From assembly GCA_002332795.1 (NCBI GenBank), contig DDBP01000343.1, positions 1 to 8,765 of the forward strand: a stretch of DNA of 8,765 bases. Direction: 5' to 3'. The position numbers were made by a program, and so were the translations under genes. Below are positions 5,723 to 8,765 of this stretch, in pieces. The stretch's first letter is position 1. Every line of letters begins with the position of its first letter. The notes under the pieces are model-generated. The model was not told where the DNA came from, did not search any database, and worked only from the letters and a program-made list of their open reading frames with translations. The DNA comes from Anaerolineales bacterium UBA2029 (GTDB lineage: Bacteria; Chloroflexota; Anaerolineae; Aggregatilineales; Aggregatilineaceae).

Positions 5723-6749
5723 GCAGCAGATGCGCCAGGATGAGCCGGTCGAGTTCCTCATAATCGCGCGCGGCGATGCACCCCTGCATGGCCGCCCGAT
5801 CCAGGCTGCGGACGCGCTCGACCAGCCACAGGAAGGTTTCCAGGCTGTTGCGCAGGTGCTTTTCGGCGACCTCGGCCTTCTGGGTGCGCAGCGCCTTCAC
5901 GTCCAGCCCGACGATGCCCTGCTCGTAGTAGCGGTGATCGTCCAATACCAGCACCTGATCGAAAGCCCGGCGCAGGTTCACCGCGCCGAACGAGCGATCC
6001 TGGTCGAACTTCAGGCCGTTCTGGTCGTTGAGGTGCACGCTCCACAGCTTGCCATAGGCCAGCCCGAAGGCCATCTCGTCGGCGGGATCGAGTCCGGCCA
6101 GGATGGCGTGCGCCGACTCCACCAGCACGCCCACGCGCGACGGGTCTTTGGTCTTGAAGCTGAGCGCGACGGCGTGCCCGATGGTGGGGATGTAGGCCAG
6201 GTCCATCGGCTCGTTGGGCTTGGGTTCGACGGCGAAACGCATCCCCGGCGCGTAGTCGAGCATGTCGTTGATGGCCTCGACCAGCAGGTCTACGGCGCGA
6301 GCGGCATCCTTGGCCTCGCGCATGTACGTCCCTTCGCGGGCCAGCCAGAGCACGATCAGGTCGGTGCCCAGCGCCTGCGCGATGTCCAGCGCCTTGCGCG
6401 AGCGCTCGCGAGCATAGGCGCGCGCTGCCGGATCGTTGGCGGTGTACGCGCCGTCAATGGTCATGGGGTGTTCCCACAGGCGCGGCGCGACGAATTCCAC
6501 GGCCAGCCCCATGCTGTCCAGCTTCGCTTTGAGCGCCCGCGCTTCGGCCTCGATCTGCGCGGGGGGCTTGTCGTCCAGGTTGGGCACGGCGTCGTCGTCG
6601 TGAAACTGCACCGCGTCGAAGCCCAGGCGCTGATACGCTTCCAGCTTTTTCTCGAACGGCACGCTGGGGCGGACGGCTGGCCCGAACGGGTCGGCTCCTT
6701 CGTGAATGTTCCAGGGGCCGAAAGAGAAGCGGTAACCGTACTTTTCCAT
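5715..6749 (-). CDS. Xylose isomerase-like TIM-barrel sugar isomerase, xylA paralogue
   Basis: This 344-residue protein is homologous to the xylA product in the same window along its length. It keeps His50 and Asp53 (FHDDD), Trp135 (LWLAREG), Glu175 and Lys177 (VEPKPNEP), Glu211 and His214 (VESAH), Asp249 and Asp251 (FDQD) and Asp283 (GLD). However, the metal-ligand Asp (246 in xylA) is His239 (VHLND), as in rhamnose isomerase and tagatose 3-epimerase, and the pocket Met, Thr and Phe of xylA are Phe86, Ala88 and Trp92. An active metal-dependent isomerase or epimerase with another sugar substrate is the likely reading. GGAG lies 8 bases before the ATG. The gene follows argH and a thiamine-binding gene on the same strand, but a 148-bp gap with a hairpin suggests its own promoter. 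It is about 44 residues shorter than XylA, mainly by lacking the C-terminal tail, which in XylA helps form the tetramer. The substrate is unknown. Confidence 0.88.
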   Translation of the reverse strand: MEKYGYRFSFGPWNIHEGADPFGPAVRPSVPFEKKLEAYQRLGFDAVQFHDDDAVPNLDDKPPAQIEAEARALKAKLDSMGLAVEFVAPRLWEHPMTIDGAYTANDPAARAYARERSRKALDIAQALGTDLIVLWLAREGTYMREAKDAARAVDLLVEAINDMLDYAPGMRFAVEPKPNEPMDLAYIPTIGHAVALSFKTKDPSRVGVLVESAHAILAGLDPADEMAFGLAYGKLWSVHLNDQNGLKFDQDRSFGAVNLRRAFDQVLVLDDHRYYEQGIVGLDVKALRTQKAEVAEKHLRNSLETFLWLVERVRSLDRAAMQGCIAARDYEELDRLILAHLLRH

Positions 6750-6767
6750 GAGTCTCTCTCCTGGTAG

Positions 6768-6802
6768 TTTTCAGTGATCAGTGATCAGTTTTCAGTAATC
6801 AG
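6768..6802. repeat. Five tandem heptamers upstream of the isomerase-like gene
   Basis: Plus-strand units are TTTTCAG, TGATCAG, TGATCAG, TTTTCAG and TAATCAG, with no gap between them; all fit TNNTCAG. On the coding (minus) strand they read as CTGA plus three bases and end 6 bases before the GGAG ribosome binding site, so they fall in the leader of the gene or across its promoter. Two units contain the palindrome TGATCA. Short tandem repeats of this kind can vary in copy number between strains. Confidence 0.8.
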
Positions 6803-6807
6803 TTTGT

Positions 6808-6853
6808 GGCAGAGGGGACGGTGAACGCGGGCGGCAGATCAGCGTCCCCTGCC
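6808..6853 (-). terminator. Hairpin between the thiamine-binding and isomerase-like genes
   Basis: GGCA (6808-6811) and GGGGACG (6814-6820) pair with TGCC (6850-6853) and CGTCCCC (6843-6849), leaving a 2-base bulge and a 22-base loop. It begins 44 bases beyond the stop of the thiamine-binding gene in its direction of reading. There is no T run after it (ACAAAC), so termination may need Rho, or the stem may only slow transcription or protect the mRNA end. Confidence 0.4.
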
Positions 6854-6897
6854 TGTGGACTCTACGCCAAAGCGAGGGTGACGACAAGCGTCATGCG

Positions 6898-7194
6898 TCA
6901 GGCACGGTACTTGGCGGTCTTCTCGTCAATGGTATGCCCGCCTGCCGCGCCATCGGCGATCTTGATGATCGTCACCACATGCGGCACCCCCGCTTCGATG
7001 CAGGCCAGGTGTGCGGCTTTGGCCGCGGCCAGCGCCTGCTCGAACGGCCCCTCGATGACCGTCTCCAGCGGGCCGACTTCGTAGCGCAGCCCGCTGGCGG
7101 CAATGGCGGCGATGGCGCGATCCACAATGGGCAGCGCATCCTCGGTCAGCGGCAAGACCTGCACGCCCACATTCACGATCCGTTGCTCGTCCAT
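6898..7194 (-). CDS. Thiamine-binding protein, MTH1187/YkoF family
   Basis: This small 98-residue protein belongs to the MTH1187/YkoF-type family (Pfam Thiamine_BP, formerly DUF77), whose structures show ferredoxin-like folds assembled into dimers or tetramers and, in some members, bind thiamine or its pyrimidine part. The family pattern is visible: an N-terminal strand with VGVQVLPL (9-16), VDRAIAAIAASGLRYEVGP (24-42), the typical TVIEGPFEQALAAAKAAH (45-62), then HVVTIIKIAD (72-81) and the short conserved tail. It has no signal peptide, so it is cytoplasmic. GGAGGG lies 5 bases before the ATG. The gene starts 19 bases after the argH stop on the same strand and is probably co-transcribed with it. 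No other thiamine gene or TPP riboswitch is visible, so its actual ligand and role here are unknown. Confidence 0.85.
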   Translation of the reverse strand: MDEQRIVNVGVQVLPLTEDALPIVDRAIAAIAASGLRYEVGPLETVIEGPFEQALAAAKAAHLACIEAGVPHVVTIIKIADGAAGGHTIDEKTAKYRA

Positions 7195-7213
7195 CTGCGC
7201 CCTCCGTCGAAAG

Positions 7214-8596
7214 CTAGCTGAGAGGTTTTCTTCCAGAGAGCCAGGCCCGCGCCCGCTCGATCTGTCCGGCTACTTCGCCTGTCCCGCCGAAGACCGCCCG
7301 CCGTGCAACCGCCGCGTCGAAGTCGAAGACCTGTGCTACGTCCGGGCCGAAGGCGTCGGAGAGCGTCCGGTAGTCGTCGAGCGTCAGGGCAGACAGTGAC
7401 ACGCCCTTCTGCTCTGCCAGGCGGACGGCACGCCCGGCCAGGCCGTGCGCCTGACGGAAGGGCACCCCGCGGCTCACCAGGTAATCGGCCAGATCGGTGG
7501 CGAGCATCCCCTCGTCCAGCGCAGCGCGCATCCGCTCCGGCACCAGCGTCAGCGCACCAATCAGGCCGGTCAACGGCGGCAGCAGCGTGATCAGCGTGTC
7601 GTGCGCATCGAAGAGCGGTTCCTTGTCCTCTTGCAAGTCTTTGTTGTAGCCAGCCGGCAGACCCTTGAGCGTGGTCAGCAGCCCAGCCAGATGCCCGACC
7701 AGCCGCCCGGCCTTGCCCCGCGCCAGTTCGAGCGGATCGGGATTGCGCTTTTGGGGCATCAGGCTGCTGCCGGTGCTGTAGCGCTCGTCCAGCCGCACGA
7801 ACCCAAAAGCCGGGTTGGCGAAGACGATCAGGTCTTCGGACAGGCGACTCAGGTGCGCGCCGATCAGCGCCGCGGCGAACAGGTACTCGGCGACGTGATC
7901 GCGGTCGGCCACGGCATCCAGACTGTTGGGCGCGGGTGCGCGGAAGCCCAGGCGTTCGGCCAGCCGCTGTCGGTCAATGGGGTAGGGCGTACCGGCCAGC
8001 GCGCCCGACCCTAGCGGGCACTTGTCGCGCCAGGCCTCGGCGAAGTGTTCCAGTCGCTCACTGTCGCGGGCCAGCGCCCAGAAATGGCTGAGCAGCCAGT
8101 GCGCCGCGGTGAGCGGTTGGGCGGGCTGAAAGTGCGTCGTGCCGGGCATGAGCGTGCCCGTGTGCGCTACCGCTTTCTCCAGCAAGGCGGCCATCAGGTC
8201 GGCCATCAGGTCGGTCAGGCGAGGGACGGCGTCCAGCAGCCACAGCAGCACGTCGGTCGCCACCTGATCGTTGCGGCTGCGACCAGTGTGCAGCTTGCCC
8301 GCTACCGGCCCGACAATCTCGCCCAGCCGCCGCTCGACGGCAGTGTGAATGTCCTCATCGGTCGGGGCAGGGACGAACTGCCCGGCGGCGAACTCGGCGC
8401 GCACGCGCTCCAGCCCGCCGAGCAGGGCATCTCGCTCGGCGGCGGTGATCACGCCGGCGTCGGCCAGTGCCTCCGCCCAGGCCATGCTGCCAGTGATGTC
8501 AACCTCGTAGAGCCGCCAATCGAAGCGCAGGCTGTCATTCAAACGGCGCACGGCGTCGTCGGTCGGTTGAGAGAACGCTCCGCCCCATAGCGTCAT
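7214..8596 (-). CDS. argH: Argininosuccinate lyase
   Basis: This enzyme carries out the last step of arginine biosynthesis: argininosuccinate is split to arginine and fumarate. It belongs to the fumarase/aspartase superfamily and works as a cytoplasmic homotetramer with active sites built from three subunits. The 460-residue product (E. coli ArgH is about the same) shows the N-terminal LWGGAFSQ (3-10) and NDSLRFDWRL (20-29), the LHTGRSRNDQVATD box (102-115), the catalytic His155 in TTHFQPAQP (153-161), and the superfamily signature GSSLMPQKRNPD (276-287) containing the catalytic serine loop (Ser277/Ser278), followed by KGLPAGYNKDLQEDKE (311-326). AAGGGG precedes the ATG at 11 bases. A small thiamine-binding protein gene follows 19 bases downstream. 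argG is not in the window; it may lie beyond the right edge or elsewhere. All key residues are present, so it should be functional. Confidence 0.97.
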   Translation of the reverse strand: MTLWGGAFSQPTDDAVRRLNDSLRFDWRLYEVDITGSMAWAEALADAGVITAAERDALLGGLERVRAEFAAGQFVPAPTDEDIHTAVERRLGEIVGPVAGKLHTGRSRNDQVATDVLLWLLDAVPRLTDLMADLMAALLEKAVAHTGTLMPGTTHFQPAQPLTAAHWLLSHFWALARDSERLEHFAEAWRDKCPLGSGALAGTPYPIDRQRLAERLGFRAPAPNSLDAVADRDHVAEYLFAAALIGAHLSRLSEDLIVFANPAFGFVRLDERYSTGSSLMPQKRNPDPLELARGKAGRLVGHLAGLLTTLKGLPAGYNKDLQEDKEPLFDAHDTLITLLPPLTGLIGALTLVPERMRAALDEGMLATDLADYLVSRGVPFRQAHGLAGRAVRLAEQKGVSLSALTLDDYRTLSDAFGPDVAQVFDFDAAVARRAVFGGTGEVAGQIERARAWLSGRKPLS

Positions 8597-8654
8597 GGCT
8601 TGTCCAACCCCTTGTGAAGACGATCAGCAGCGTGACTCTTGGGGAAAGCCTATT

Positions 8655-8684
8655 GAACCGCGGAGACACAGAGAGCGCAGAGGA
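8655..8684. repeat. Purine-rich intergenic repeat-like sequence upstream of argH
   Basis: The stretch around ACCGCGGAGACACAGAGAG (from 8657) looks like a short dispersed repeat with the core CGGAGACACAGAG that I recall from intergenic regions of many environmental bacteria. It lies 59-88 bases upstream of the argH start, so it is either in the leader or beside the promoter. I cannot confirm the copy number from this window. Confidence 0.4.
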
Positions 8685-8740
8685 GAAGAAGCCGAGAACA
8701 GAGTCTCTCTCATTAATCTCAGGCAAGCGTTGCGAATGCC

Positions 8741-8763
8741 GCCGGGTTTACCTCACCCCCGGC
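8741..8763. terminator. Small GC hairpin at the right edge
   Basis: GCCGGG (8741-8746) pairs with CCCGGC (8758-8763) around an 11-base loop. The edge sequence CCTCACCCCCGGCC resembles a low-complexity motif common between genes in GC-rich environmental genomes. It could end a gene that lies beyond the window or be part of a dispersed repeat; the window stops too soon to tell. Confidence 0.3.
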
Positions 8764-8765
8764 CT

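Noticed and set aside
5709..6767. Long plus-strand open frame opposite the isomerase-like gene (352 codons)
   Set aside because: It is rich in His, Val, Gln and Arg in the manner of an antisense shadow, and the minus-strand frame is clearly the real gene.

Overview
The window is GC-rich, densely packed bacterial DNA. It carries eight protein-coding genes, seven of which look complete and ordinary in length. The mix suggests an environmental, possibly anaerobic or thermophilic bacterium, most plausibly of the Chloroflexota (Anaerolineae or Caldilineae type). The pointers are an actinobacterial-type (388-residue) xylose isomerase, a free-standing corrinoid protein, many TIM-barrel and oxidoreductase sugar genes, and short dispersed repeats between genes. 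This placement is an inference; no rRNA or other marker gene is present.

Layout from left to right. (1) Positions 156-2824, plus strand: xylA (xylose isomerase) and xylB (xylulokinase), 11 bp apart, which together convert D-xylose to D-xylulose 5-phosphate. A strong 16-bp hairpin at 2853-2888 closes this operon and also the convergent gene after it. (2) Positions 2914-3546, minus strand: a lone corrinoid (B12) methyl-carrier protein with no methyltransferase beside it. (3) A divergent 268-bp control region, then 3815-5550, plus strand: an aldo/keto reductase and a short-chain dehydrogenase whose stop and start codons overlap (ATGA). (4) Positions 5551-5714: a convergent intergenic region packed with inverted repeats, including a double palindrome. 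(5) Minus strand, read from right to left: argH (argininosuccinate lyase), a small MTH1187/YkoF-type thiamine-binding protein 19 bp behind it, and, after a 148-bp gap with a hairpin and five tandem heptamers, a second xylose-isomerase-like enzyme.

Functionally the window is a pentose/sugar catabolism neighbourhood (xylA, xylB, a divergent isomerase paralogue, two NAD(P)-dependent oxidoreductases) next to an arginine-biosynthesis gene. The most interesting protein is the paralogue at 5715-6749. It keeps nearly all xylose isomerase catalytic residues but has His in place of one metal-binding Asp, as in rhamnose isomerase and tagatose epimerase, and its substrate-pocket residues are altered. The most interesting DNA is the nested inverted-repeat region at 5551-5722 and the heptamer array at 6768-6802, just upstream of that paralogue's ribosome binding site. 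I see no clearly new multi-gene system, no CRISPR array, no tRNA or rRNA and no transposase.
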